Assembly (NCBI GenBank): GCA_016795385.1
Contig: JAEUHI010000011.1
Span: 1-64,000, forward strand
Length of the DNA: 64,000 nucleotides
DNA from: Verrucomicrobiales bacterium
Lineage (GTDB): Bacteria > Verrucomicrobiota > Verrucomicrobiia > Verrucomicrobiales > DEV007
Direction: 5' to 3'
Shown here piece by piece: positions 24,403 to 32,878 of the stretch (its first letter is position 1; every line of letters begins with the position of its first letter). The notes beneath the pieces were generated by a model that saw nothing but the letters and a program-made list of their open reading frames with translations, ran no database searches and was not told where the DNA came from. Made by a program: the position numbers and the translations under genes.

Positions 24403-26058
24403 ATGAGACATCCCCGACATCTCCCGCGCCCCCGGCTCCGCGAGCGAGGCAGCGTTCTCGTGGTCTGCATGGTGCTGGCCGCGCTCGGAACGATCGGGGT
24501 GGCCGCCTGGTTCTCCCTCCTCGACGCGCGAAGCCAGCAAGTCGAGGCGAGTCTGAAGGCCGTCGAACGCCGCGTCTCGGTCCGCAACGGACGCGCCCTC
24601 GCCCAACGCGCCATTTACACCAATTTCCTCCATGCCAACACCGGCGTGGCGAACGACGTCACCTACACCCTGCCGTCCGGAAAGGGGCGCGCCATCCTCC
24701 GTGCCAATCCCGCCGTGCCTTTGCGCAACGACACCGCCGGCCTTCACGCCCAGGACGGCGTGACGCCGCTGAACAGCGCCTCCGTCTCCCTCGTCGTCGA
24801 TGTCATGAATGGCTCGGGCGACACCCGCTGGACTTATCGCCTCCGCAACCAGCATCCCGCCCTCGGGGGGGATCTGCTCTCCCTCCACACGCCCGCCGCC
24901 CCCGCCGACACCGCTCCGCTCGTGTCCGGCAATCTCCGCGTCAAAGGACGCGCCGTGCTCTGGGATGCCATCGTCCGCGACTTCACCTCCGGACTGCGCG
25001 CCGACGAGTATCTGCTGCCCAACGGCATCGCCGGCACCACCACCTTCTCGAATCTCGCCGGCACCACGGTGCTACCACTGAATTATCCCCACTATCAGCG
25101 GACCACCGGTGTTTCCGGCACGGGACCGGCTTATCGCGGCGAGCTTGAGTTGATCTCCGGCACGACCAATCCGCAGAATGCCTACGAATCCCGGCTCGGA
25201 GCCACGCCGACCACGGTCAGCGGCACCATCGCGTCCAGCAAGGCCGGTGGCCCCCCCACCAAGGCGGCCAACGCCGACGATCCGACCCTGCTCGCCTACA
25301 TCGCCGCGAACGATCCCGCATCGATCACCTCGACCTTGTCCGCACGGAACGACCTCTCCTCCGCCGTCCTCCTCGCCGCACTCGCGAAAAACAGCCCCTC
25401 GCTCAGCAAGGCGCAATACTACCAGATCTTCAACGCCCAGATCTCCCTGCCCGACGACGCGCTTTCCGGTCTCATGGCGAAAATCGACACCACCGACCTC
25501 GGCACCGCCCTCGATCAAAACCTCATCGCGATGAACGAAAAGTTCGGGGCCCGCTACAACAGCACCGGCAAATCCTTCACCCAGGTCTTCATCAGCCGCC
25601 CGGAGATCACCCGGGTCGTCATCACCAACAGCAGCCGGGTGAGGCTGGTCGGCCAGTCCACCGCCGCCGCCATGACCGCCGCGGCGGCCTTGCCGCCCCT
25701 CCTCATTCTCATCGACCACCGGGTCGGAGGTTCGCTCGCCCGCCTCGATATCCTCCACGAAAACCGGCGTCCCCTCATCATCGCCGCCGTCGGATCCCCC
25801 GCGGCCGTCTCCCTTCCGAGCGTCAACTTCCAAGGGACCAGCGCCTTTCCCGTCTGGCGCGGCATCTTCGACCTGCAGAATGTGGGACTCGCCTTTGATA
25901 TCAGCGCCGTGGCCGGAGTCCGGCTCATCGGTGGCATCCGCGGCAATCATCGCATCACCGTCACCGGAGGCAACGTCACCCTCGAACGCGACCTCGACGG
26001 CAACGTGCTCGCCCCCCTCCTCAGCCGCGATGCCTGGATCGAGACCGTCCGCAACTGA
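24403..26058 (+). CDS. GspK/PilX-like large pilus assembly protein
   Basis: The 551-residue product has a basic leader ending RERG followed by SVLVVCMVLAALGTIGVAA, a pilin-like helix lacking Glu at +5. GspK and PilX proteins share the RG-x-(A/V)-L start and the missing Glu5, and they cap pseudopilus tips. The remainder is a long extracytoplasmic region rich in Ala, Thr and Asn with no recognised domain. It is larger than most GspK proteins. It is sandwiched between two prepilin genes (31 and 11 bp gaps), consistent with a minor-pilin complex. Confidence 0.68.
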   Translation: MRHPRHLPRPRLRERGSVLVVCMVLAALGTIGVAAWFSLLDARSQQVEASLKAVERRVSVRNGRALAQRAIYTNFLHANTGVANDVTYTLPSGKGRAILRANPAVPLRNDTAGLHAQDGVTPLNSASVSLVVDVMNGSGDTRWTYRLRNQHPALGGDLLSLHTPAAPADTAPLVSGNLRVKGRAVLWDAIVRDFTSGLRADEYLLPNGIAGTTTFSNLAGTTVLPLNYPHYQRTTGVSGTGPAYRGELELISGTTNPQNAYESRLGATPTTVSGTIASSKAGGPPTKAANADDPTLLAYIAANDPASITSTLSARNDLSSAVLLAALAKNSPSLSKAQYYQIFNAQISLPDDALSGLMAKIDTTDLGTALDQNLIAMNEKFGARYNSTGKSFTQVFISRPEITRVVITNSSRVRLVGQSTAAAMTAAAALPPLLILIDHRVGGSLARLDILHENRRPLIIAAVGSPAAVSLPSVNFQGTSAFPVWRGIFDLQNVGLAFDISAVAGVRLIGGIRGNHRITVTGGNVTLERDLDGNVLAPLLSRDAWIETVRN

Positions 26059-26069
26059 CCGACCGCGCC

Positions 26070-26540
26070 ATGAATCCTGACAAAACCACCATCACGTCGC
26101 GCGCCTACACCCTCATCGAGGCGCTCGTCGCCAGTTCCATCCTCATGATCGGCATCGGTGCCGCCGCCTCGATGTCGCTCGCCTTCATCACCCAGGAGGA
26201 AATCTCCGAACGCGCCAACCGGGCCTTCGGTTATCTGGAGAATGCCGTCACGCTTTACCAGGCCGGCGTGCCCAATGCCCGTATCCCCGGGCTGCTCCCG
26301 CCCGATCCGGTGGTGACTTCGCTCACCTTCACCGATCGTACCATCAACGCGACCAATCTCGGAAACGTCCCTTCCACCCTGATCACCGTCACCTGGTCGG
26401 CCAACGCCTCCACCGCCAGTGCCGGAGTTTCGCGCTGGACGGGCGGCGCCCAGAATACCACGCGCACCGCCAGTGTCGAAGTCATCCGCACGAATCCGAC
26501 CCTCGCCGCACCCCTGCCCCGCGTCGATTTCTTCGACTGA
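26070..26540 (+). CDS. Prepilin-like minor pilin
   Basis: The 156-residue protein has the leader MNPDKTTITSRA followed by YTLIEALVASSILMIGIGA, with Glu at +5 and Ala rather than Gly at -1. The helix pattern YTLIEALVA resembles GspI/PilV minor pilins. The C-terminal domain is short and Thr/Ser-rich. It lies between the GspK/PilX-like gene and the platform gene, completing a set of minor components. Confidence 0.78.
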   Translation: MNPDKTTITSRAYTLIEALVASSILMIGIGAAASMSLAFITQEEISERANRAFGYLENAVTLYQAGVPNARIPGLLPPDPVVTSLTFTDRTINATNLGNVPSTLITVTWSANASTASAGVSRWTGGAQNTTRTASVEVIRTNPTLAAPLPRVDFFD

Positions 26541-26564
26541 CTCCTTCCCCATCTCTCCGTCGCC

Positions 26565-27788
26565 ATGATCAAGAAAGTCGCCCTCACCAACATCCATACC
26601 GGCCGCCGATCCATCGCGCTCGTCGACACGAGCACGGATGAGAAAGCCATCGTCGGCGCCGGAAAGACGCCGGTCGAGACCGCCGAAATCAGCGACGTGA
26701 AGGGCATCGATGAATCTATCCAACGGCTCACCGCGAAGAAGAACAGCCTCGACGACCGCGTCGCCCTCTTCAACGGGCTCGCCAAGTGCTTCGACCGGAA
26801 CATCCCCATCATCAAGAGCTTCCACCTCCAGGCGAACCGGGTGAAGACCCCGCGCTTCCGGGGCATCATCGCCGATGTCGCCCACGATCTGACCCAGGGG
26901 GAAAAGATCAGCGATGCCATGGAAAAGATGCCCGACGTCTTTTCCTCGGACATCATCGCCCTGATCCGCGCCGGCGAGGAGTCCGGCCGTCTTCCCGAGA
27001 TCTTCCGCCGCCTCGGCAACAGCCAGAAGAAGACTTCGCGCATCCTCAAGAAGCTGAAGTCCGGCATGATCTACCCCGCCATCGTCACCATGCTCGGCAT
27101 CGGCGTCGTCATCGTGATGAGCTTCACCCTCGTCCCCGCGATGACGAAACTCTACGACTCGCTCGGAGGCGAACTGCCCGCGGCCACGAAACTGCTGAAG
27201 TCGTTCTCGAATCTCCTCATCCACCAGCCTTGGCTCGCGGCCTTGCCCGTGATCGGTGCGGTCCTCTTCTTCAAGAACTGGGGACGCATTTCGCGCGTCC
27301 CTTCGATCCAGACCTTCTTCCTGAAGATTCCGGTCGTGTCGGGACTCGTGCGGAAAGCGGCCGCCGCCGTCGGATTCCGCACCCTCGCCCTCCTCATCGA
27401 GGCGAACGTGCGCCTCACCTCCGCCCTCGAGATCACGGCCAAGACATCGTGGCACCACCACTACGCCACCTTCTTCGAGCGGGTCAAAAACCACATCCTC
27501 GCGGGCCTCACCCTGCCCGATGCCTTCCTCGTCGAATCACACTGGCTCGGCACCGACGGACGCATGATCTGCGGCCTTATGGAGACCGCCGCCGAAACGG
27601 GAGGTGGCACCGAACTGCTCAACGAGATCGCCGAAGACTACGAGGATGAACTGGATACCGCCGCCAACCAGATCGACAAACTCATTGAGCCCGTGACCAT
27701 CGTCATCCTCGGCACCTTGGTCGGCTTCCTCATCTACGCGATTTACGCGCCCGTCTTCTCACTCGGAGACACGCTCCTGAAAAAGTGA
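26565..27788 (+). CDS. PilC/GspF-like inner-membrane platform protein
   Basis: The 407-residue protein has two GspF domains. The first (about residues 65-185) contains RVALFNGLAKCFDRNIPI and SSDIIALIRAGEESGRLPE, and the second (about 270-390) contains VGFRTLALLIEANVRLTSAL and GLMETAAETGGGTELLNEI. Three membrane helices are visible, near 175-195, 225-240 and 380-400. It anchors the cytoplasmic ATPases to the growing pilus. It has an unusual 60-residue polar N-terminal extension. It ends just before the AT-rich leader of the main pilin gene. Confidence 0.9.
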   Translation: MIKKVALTNIHTGRRSIALVDTSTDEKAIVGAGKTPVETAEISDVKGIDESIQRLTAKKNSLDDRVALFNGLAKCFDRNIPIIKSFHLQANRVKTPRFRGIIADVAHDLTQGEKISDAMEKMPDVFSSDIIALIRAGEESGRLPEIFRRLGNSQKKTSRILKKLKSGMIYPAIVTMLGIGVVIVMSFTLVPAMTKLYDSLGGELPAATKLLKSFSNLLIHQPWLAALPVIGAVLFFKNWGRISRVPSIQTFFLKIPVVSGLVRKAAAAVGFRTLALLIEANVRLTSALEITAKTSWHHHYATFFERVKNHILAGLTLPDAFLVESHWLGTDGRMICGLMETAAETGGGTELLNEIAEDYEDELDTAANQIDKLIEPVTIVILGTLVGFLIYAIYAPVFSLGDTLLKK

Positions 27789-27932
27789 TTCACCGACTTT
27801 CACAATACCTTAATTTTATTCTAAAATTTATTGGAATTATTGAATTTATTGATTACAATTTTAATGGAGCCCCTCAGGCCTCATTCTCCCAACAACAACA
27901 ACAACAACAAATACAGCAACGCCTACAGAAAC
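27789..27932 (+). promoter_or_regulatory. AT-rich promoter and (AAC)6 leader of the main pilin gene
   Basis: About 75 bp of very AT-rich sequence (27789-27863) is followed by a GC-richer leader that contains six AAC triplets (27891-27908). The sequence TTTTAATGGAGCCC at 27860 echoes TTTTAATGAGCCC at the start of the first pilin gene. This interval breaks an otherwise tight operon and probably carries an internal promoter giving extra pilin. An alternative start at 27864 would add 23 residues with six Asn in a row; the later ATG is preferred. Confidence 0.55.
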
Positions 27933-28364
27933 ATGAAACTCCACCCCATCAAATCCATCCAGAAGGGCTTCAGCCTTGTCGAAATGTTGGTCGTGATCGC
28001 CGTCATCGGCATCATCGCCGCGATCGCCGTGCCGAACATCGGCCGGATCAACGACGCCGCCAAGGATGCGACCTACCGCCGCAACGCCCAGAACCTTTGC
28101 TCCGTCTTCGCTTCGGCCCAGGCGGCGGGTTACGACTTCTCGAAGACCGGTGGTACCGGCGCGACGCTTGCCAGCGAGGCCGCCATCATCACCGCGATCA
28201 TCACGGGTGCGACGATCAACAACACCTCCAGCCCCTTCAACGGTGCCTTCTTCGGCGTGCCCGGTCTGAAAGTGGCCGAGGCCACCAGTGAAACCGCCGG
28301 TGCCGCCAAGTTCATCACTTGGAACGCCACCAGCGGCCAGCTCCTCTACACGGGTGGACAGTGA
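27933..28364 (+). CDS. Type IV pilin-like protein, probable major subunit
   Basis: The 143-residue protein has a 13-residue leader ending IQKG, then FSLVEMLVVIAVIGIIAAIAVPNI, an almost ideal pilin N-terminal helix with Glu at +5. The mature domain is small and Ala/Thr-rich. It has its own AT-rich upstream region and a strong hairpin after its stop, as expected of a highly expressed subunit, so it is the best candidate for the main fibre protein. Its rank as major pilin is inferred. Confidence 0.85.
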   Translation: MKLHPIKSIQKGFSLVEMLVVIAVIGIIAAIAVPNIGRINDAAKDATYRRNAQNLCSVFASAQAAGYDFSKTGGTGATLASEAAIITAIITGATINNTSSPFNGAFFGVPGLKVAEATSETAGAAKFITWNATSGQLLYTGGQ

Positions 28365-28396
28365 TGTCTCCCTGCGGCCTTGAGCCGTGACATTCC

Positions 28397-28426
28397 GCCC
28401 CGGCGTCCGGAAGAGGGCGCCGGGGC
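28397..28426 (+). terminator. GC hairpin after the main pilin gene (attenuator or mRNA stabiliser)
   Basis: A perfect 9-bp stem GCCCCGGCG/CGCCGGGGC with a 12-nt loop begins 32 nt after the pilin stop. No T-run follows, so complete termination is unlikely. Partial termination or protection of the pilin mRNA 3' end is more plausible. Confidence 0.5.
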
Positions 28427-28482
28427 AGAACTCGCTCCGATACACACCGTTTCTCCGCAGACCCGAGCCCTTTCCGCAGACC

Positions 28483-28908
28483 ATGAAGATCCACTCCTCC
28501 CAGGCCCCGCGTGCCTTCACCATGGTGGAGATGCTCATCGTCATCGCCGTGATCGGGATCATGTCCGCTCTCGTCATCTCCGCCTTCTCGAACGCGGCCC
28601 AGGATACCCGGCGCGTCGTCGCGCGCCAACAGCAGGCCGCCGTCCAGAATGCGGTCAACGCCTGGGTGAACTCCATCTCGCAGACCCAGGGCCTCGCCCA
28701 GGCGAGGAACCTCTATAATCTCGCTGGCACCAGCAAAGGCCGCCTCCAGCTCGTGCAGGCCTACATCGACGCCGCCAGCCTTTCCCACTTCCTCTCGAAC
28801 ACCACGAACAACAACGAGGTGAAAAGCGCCGCCCTTGCCAAGACCAATCAATACCTCCTCCTCGATACCTGGAACGCCGCCTCGTATCCGAAAGTCGAGC
28901 TGAAGTAA
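28483..28908 (+). CDS. Prepilin-like protein
   Basis: The 141-residue product has the leader MKIHSSQAPRA and mature start FTMVEMLIVIAVIGIMSALV, with Glu at +5 and Ala at the -1 cleavage position. The remainder is a helical, Gln/Ala/Asn-rich pilin domain. It is the first of three consecutive prepilin genes downstream of the main pilin hairpin, and is probably a minor pilin or pseudopilin. Confidence 0.8.
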   Translation: MKIHSSQAPRAFTMVEMLIVIAVIGIMSALVISAFSNAAQDTRRVVARQQQAAVQNAVNAWVNSISQTQGLAQARNLYNLAGTSKGRLQLVQAYIDAASLSHFLSNTTNNNEVKSAALAKTNQYLLLDTWNAASYPKVELK

Positions 28909-28968
28909 ACCCTCCCCGGTCTCCGACCCGACCCTCTTGACTCCCCCTCCTCAACTCTTCCCGCATCG

Positions 28969-29370
28969 ATGAAAAATCCTTCCACGACCCGCCGCGCCTT
29001 TGGCTTTTCCCTCGTCGAAGTCCTCGCCGCGGTGAGCATCATCGGCATCATCGCCTTCCTGGCGGTGCCCAACATCGTCGCGATCAAGCAGGACTCCGAG
29101 CGCAACCTCGCGATCTCGCGCGCCGAGGCGCTCAACATGGCCATCGTCTCCTACATCCAGGCGAACGGAAAGGCCAACGTCGCCACGGGCTGGACCTCCC
29201 TCAACGATCAGCAGCGATACACCCTCCTGATCCCCTATCTTTCCTTCGCCCCGGCCAACCTCACCGATTTCATCCCGAAGGGCTATTCCGCGACTTTGCC
29301 AGGGAATCTCAACGCCCTGACGAAGTCGATCCTGACGGACACCTCCACCTCCAGTGCGATCGCTTATTGA
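28969..29370 (+). CDS. Prepilin-like protein
   Basis: The 133-residue product has the leader MKNPSTTRRAFG and mature start FSLVEVLAAVSIIGIIAFLAV, with Gly at -1 and Glu at +5. The short C-terminal domain contains LNDQQRYTLLIPYLSFAP and no cysteines. It is one of three tandem pilin-type genes before the PilB-like ATPase and begins 60 bp after its neighbour. Confidence 0.8.
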   Translation: MKNPSTTRRAFGFSLVEVLAAVSIIGIIAFLAVPNIVAIKQDSERNLAISRAEALNMAIVSYIQANGKANVATGWTSLNDQQRYTLLIPYLSFAPANLTDFIPKGYSATLPGNLNALTKSILTDTSTSSAIAY

Positions 29371-29389
29371 AGGCAGCGCCCCCGATCCC

Positions 29390-29890
29390 ATGACCATCCA
29401 TCGATCCACGAGCCGGGCCGCCTTTTCCCTCGTCGAGATGATCATCACCGTGGCCATCATCGGCATCGTCGCGGCCATCGCCATCCCCAACCTCGGCAAA
29501 ATCCTCGATGGATCGCGCCGCGGTGTCGCCACGAACGTGATCGAGACCCTCAACAAGGCGACCCGGAATTTCGGACATTCCAACTGGGATCTGCGCAGCG
29601 CCCCCGTTCCTGCGTCAGGCGGGGATGAACTCCTCCTGCTCCGCACCCTCCAGTGGAAGAATCCCAACCCCTCGGGTGAGTTGAATGTCGCCGGCCCCTT
29701 CATGAAGATCGACTGGAATCCCGCCCTCTCCACGAGTGATCAGGATTACCGGGCGGAATGGACCGGCTCGTCCTGGCGTCTCCTCGAGCCCGGCACGACC
29801 GGTGCGGGTTTGAAAATCGTCTTCGACGGTTCCGACCTCGGCACCGTTTACACCCATCCCGTGGGCTTCACTCCCGTCGGATCACGCTGA
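29390..29890 (+). CDS. Prepilin-like protein
   Basis: The 166-residue product starts MTIHRSTSRAA and continues FSLVEMIITVAIIGIVAAIAI, with Ala at -1 and Glu at +5. The globular part (about 45-166) includes EWTGSSWRLLEPGTTG. ATG 29390 is preferred because an upstream in-frame start would overlap the preceding gene and lengthen the leader. It is followed after 22 bp by the PilB-like gene. Confidence 0.8.
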   Translation: MTIHRSTSRAAFSLVEMIITVAIIGIVAAIAIPNLGKILDGSRRGVATNVIETLNKATRNFGHSNWDLRSAPVPASGGDELLLLRTLQWKNPNPSGELNVAGPFMKIDWNPALSTSDQDYRAEWTGSSWRLLEPGTTGAGLKIVFDGSDLGTVYTHPVGFTPVGSR

Positions 29891-29912
29891 TCGATCTCCC
29901 CGCCTTTTCACG

Positions 29913-32081
29913 ATGAGCTTCCCTGCCACGATTGCCCCGATGCCCCCGGTCGCCGCGTCCGGTGGCTCCGGTCCGGCGATGTCGCCGGCCTCCCCGTTCA
30001 TGGGCGGACTCGATGGGCTGATGTCGCTCGAGGGCACCGCCGTGCAGTTCGGCATCCTTCCGGTGAAGCTGCCGCGCGAGACCTGCTCGGTCGAAGCCGA
30101 GAATCTCCTCCGCCGTCTCGGACGCTTCCCCCACTCCGACAATCCCTGGCTGCCCATCGCCACTCTCGGCCCCTGTCTCATTTTCGCCCACCACTCCCCA
30201 CGCTCGGCCGACATGTGGGGTGTCCCTCCTTTTCTTTCCGTCAAGGTCGCCGTCTCCCAGGAGCAATACGAAAAGATCCGCAAGGATCTCGTGATGCGCC
30301 TCTCCGCGACCCCTCTGCCACGGGAAAATCCTGTCGAACAACTCCAAAAGCCCGCCTTTGGACCCGGTCAACTCGACGAGGCTTTCCGCTGGCTCGTGGA
30401 ATCCTATCCCTTCGACCCCGAGCAGGCGGAGCGTCTCTCCATGCTCTATGCCGAGGCCTACGACAAAACCGGTCACGTCGATCGCGAAGGGTTCAATGCG
30501 ATCATGCCCTCGCTGGGAGTCGCACTCGAATACCTCACCGAGGGCCCCCTCCTCCTCTGTTACAATCCCGAGGAAGTCGGCAGACAGGAAAAATTCCCCG
30601 CGCCCCTTCTCGAAAAACACAACGTTTATCCCCTCTACATCGGCGATCACAAGGTCTATCTCCTCTCCGCCGAAGGCAGCAACTACGGCTTCGAGGACGA
30701 ATGGCTCTCCCAGGGCAATGATCCCGTCGATTTCGTGCCCGTGCTTGCCGATGCGAAGCTCATCCGCAATCTCATCAGCGCCACCGGCAGCCGCGTCGCC
30801 AAATCGGCCGGTATCGAGGTGCAGAAATCGACCCTCACCCTCGCCGACTCCGCCGGTCTCGTCGTGATCGAGCCCGAGGACATGGCCGCGATCAATCCGC
30901 AGAACCTGAATCACAGCCCCGAGGAGCTCGTGCAGTGGGTGCTTTACACCGCCATCGTCAGCAAGGCCTCCGACCTCCACCTCGAGAAGTATTACAACGT
31001 CGCCCGCTTCCGCGCCCGGATCGACGGCAATCTCCGCGTCATCTACGCCGCGCCGCACGAGATGATGCAGCGCTTCGTCGCCATCCTGAAGAACTATTCG
31101 AACATGAACCAGTCGCGCCAGGAGGCGCTCGACGGTCGTTTCGGACTCTCCATCGGCAACCGCCGCGTCGACGTCCGCGTCGCCGCCGTCCCCTGCCGCA
31201 ACGAGATGCAGAAAATCATCATGCGTTTCCTCGACAAGCAGGATGGCATGAAGGAGCTCTCGCAGCTCAACTTCTCGAAGCGCCAGAGCATGATCGTGAA
31301 GCGCGTCATGAGCCGCGACCAGGGGCTCATCCTCATCACCGGACCCACCGGATCGGGGAAGACCACCACCCTCTACGCGCTCATCAATTCGGTGAACGAC
31401 GAGAGCATCAACATCCACACGATCGAGGATCCCATCGAATACGAGATCGAGGGCATCAACCAGACCCAGACCGATCCCACCCACGACCTCACCTTTGCGA
31501 ACGGACTGCGCGCCCTGCTCCGCTCCGATCCGGATGTGATCCTCATCGGCGAGTGCCGCGATACCGAGACGGCCACCTCTGCCATCAACGCCTCGCTCAC
31601 CGGACACCTCGTCCTCACGACTCTCCACGCGAATGATTCGCTGCGGGCGATCTCACGGCTCCTTTCCATGGGCGTCGAGCCCCACCTCGTCGCCGATTCG
31701 CTCGCCATGTCCCAGGCCCAGCGTCTCGTGCGGCGCCTCTGCAACTACTGCAAGCGCCCCTTCATCCCCACCCCGCAGATCCGCGAGCTTTTCGCCCGCC
31801 AGGGCATGCCCTTCGAGAAGGAAAACACACCGATCTTCGTCTCCGTCGGTTGCGCCGAATGCTCCGGCACCGGATATTCCGGACGCGTCGCCCTCATGGA
31901 GATGGCCGAGATGAATGCGGAACTTTCCGACATGATCGAACGCCACGCCTCGCAGCTCGATCTGCGCGCCGCCGCCCGCAAGACCGGATTCCAGACCCTT
32001 TACCAAGAGGGGCTCATCCACGTCCTCGCCGGCAACACGACCCTCGACGAGATCCAGCAGGTCAGCTACACCGCGCTGTGA
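29913..32081 (+). CDS. PilB/GspE-like assembly ATPase
   Basis: The 722-residue cytoplasmic ATPase would drive pilus extension. The N-terminal 300 residues are family-atypical. The motor domain has an arginine-rich N2 region (ARFRARIDGNLR), Walker A GPTGSGKTTTLYA (about residue 475), EDPIEYE, Walker B VILIGECRD (Cys replacing the usual Ile), His box TTLHANDS, and the tetracysteine zinc site LCNYCK...GCAECSGTGY. The zinc site and C-terminal length mark the extension type, complementary to the PilT-like gene earlier in the operon. Confidence 0.92.
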   Translation: MSFPATIAPMPPVAASGGSGPAMSPASPFMGGLDGLMSLEGTAVQFGILPVKLPRETCSVEAENLLRRLGRFPHSDNPWLPIATLGPCLIFAHHSPRSADMWGVPPFLSVKVAVSQEQYEKIRKDLVMRLSATPLPRENPVEQLQKPAFGPGQLDEAFRWLVESYPFDPEQAERLSMLYAEAYDKTGHVDREGFNAIMPSLGVALEYLTEGPLLLCYNPEEVGRQEKFPAPLLEKHNVYPLYIGDHKVYLLSAEGSNYGFEDEWLSQGNDPVDFVPVLADAKLIRNLISATGSRVAKSAGIEVQKSTLTLADSAGLVVIEPEDMAAINPQNLNHSPEELVQWVLYTAIVSKASDLHLEKYYNVARFRARIDGNLRVIYAAPHEMMQRFVAILKNYSNMNQSRQEALDGRFGLSIGNRRVDVRVAAVPCRNEMQKIIMRFLDKQDGMKELSQLNFSKRQSMIVKRVMSRDQGLILITGPTGSGKTTTLYALINSVNDESINIHTIEDPIEYEIEGINQTQTDPTHDLTFANGLRALLRSDPDVILIGECRDTETATSAINASLTGHLVLTTLHANDSLRAISRLLSMGVEPHLVADSLAMSQAQRLVRRLCNYCKRPFIPTPQIRELFARQGMPFEKENTPIFVSVGCAECSGTGYSGRVALMEMAEMNAELSDMIERHASQLDLRAAARKTGFQTLYQEGLIHVLAGNTTLDEIQQVSYTAL

Positions 32082-32128
32082 TCACCCGACTCCCCTCCTG
32101 CCACTTGTTTTTCCCACACCGCCCTAAC

Positions 32129-32557
32129 ATGAACGCCACCGAAGCCCGCCCCATCACCTCCACCGCGACCGCCGCACCGCGCATCCTCATCGTCGATGAC
32201 GAGCAGGCGATGCAACTGCTGGCCACCGCCATCGTCAAGAAACTGGGACTCGACGCCGATGCCGCCTCGAGCGGAGAGGAAGCCGTCGAACTTTACCGTC
32301 AGGCGAGTCTCCAAGGACGCGGCTATTCGGCCGTCGTCATGGACCTCGCCCTCCCCGGCGGCATATCCGGACTCGAGGCCACCCTCGCGATCAAGCAGAT
32401 CGACGGAGCCGCGAAGGTGATCGTCAGCAGCGGATACCTCGAGCAGAACGCCCGCAATGCCGCTCTCGAGCACGGCTTCGCCGGCATCCTGCCGAAGCCC
32501 TACACGGCCGACCGCCTCGCCTCCGAACTCCGCTGGGTCCTCAAATCCGGCGAGTGA
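32129..32557 (+). CDS. Stand-alone response-regulator receiver domain
   Basis: The 142-residue protein is a CheY-like receiver: acidic pair in ILIVDDEQ, phosphoacceptor Asp in VVMDLALPGG, conserved Ser in VIVSSGYLEQN and Lys in ILPKPYTADR. An 18-residue Thr/Ala-rich tail precedes it and there is no output domain. It closes the pilus operon 47 bp after the PilB-like gene, so it may control pilus activity through protein contacts. No histidine kinase is encoded nearby. Confidence 0.85.
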   Translation: MNATEARPITSTATAAPRILIVDDEQAMQLLATAIVKKLGLDADAASSGEEAVELYRQASLQGRGYSAVVMDLALPGGISGLEATLAIKQIDGAAKVIVSSGYLEQNARNAALEHGFAGILPKPYTADRLASELRWVLKSGE

Positions 32558-32564
32558 CCACGGG

Positions 32565-32792
32565 TCACTCCTGGCCCGCCCGCAGCGCCTTCACCAGCGC
32601 ATCGGCGGCCTCGACCGCATAATTCGCCTTGTCCTGCAGGCTGCAGTTCACACTCAGCCGCGCGATCACCCCTTCGAAGAGGTGCACCGCGAAATACTCG
32701 CGCTTCGTGAGCCCCGTGTAGTCCCGACCGGGGACCGACCCCTGGGTCTGCATCAAGTTCGGAAAGGCACTGTCTTCTCCGGATGTGGCCAT
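32565..32792 (-). CDS. Small phage-type protein
   Basis: The 75-residue protein contains GLTKREYFAVHLFEGVIA followed by YAVEAADALVKAL. This pattern, a (G)(L/M)(T/S)-x-R-(D/E)-YFA block then a C-terminal A-x-x-A-D-A-L helix, is common in small hypothetical proteins of phages and prophages. No other phage gene is visible around it, so it is either a relic or a domesticated gene. It converges on the receiver-domain gene with a 7-bp gap. Confidence 0.6.
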   Translation of the reverse strand: MATSGEDSAFPNLMQTQGSVPGRDYTGLTKREYFAVHLFEGVIARLSVNCSLQDKANYAVEAADALVKALRAGQE

Positions 32793-32878
32793 AATCAGAT
32801 AGTCTTTTCGTAATTTCCACGAAAAGCACCCGCCTGTCCAACGGCGGATTTGAGGGAATCCTTTTTAAGGAAACCGCT

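Noticed and set aside
27831..27863. Start codon in the AT-rich region before the main pilin
   Set aside because: The upstream frame encodes a hydrophobic, AT-codon stretch unlike a prepilin leader; it is more likely promoter sequence.
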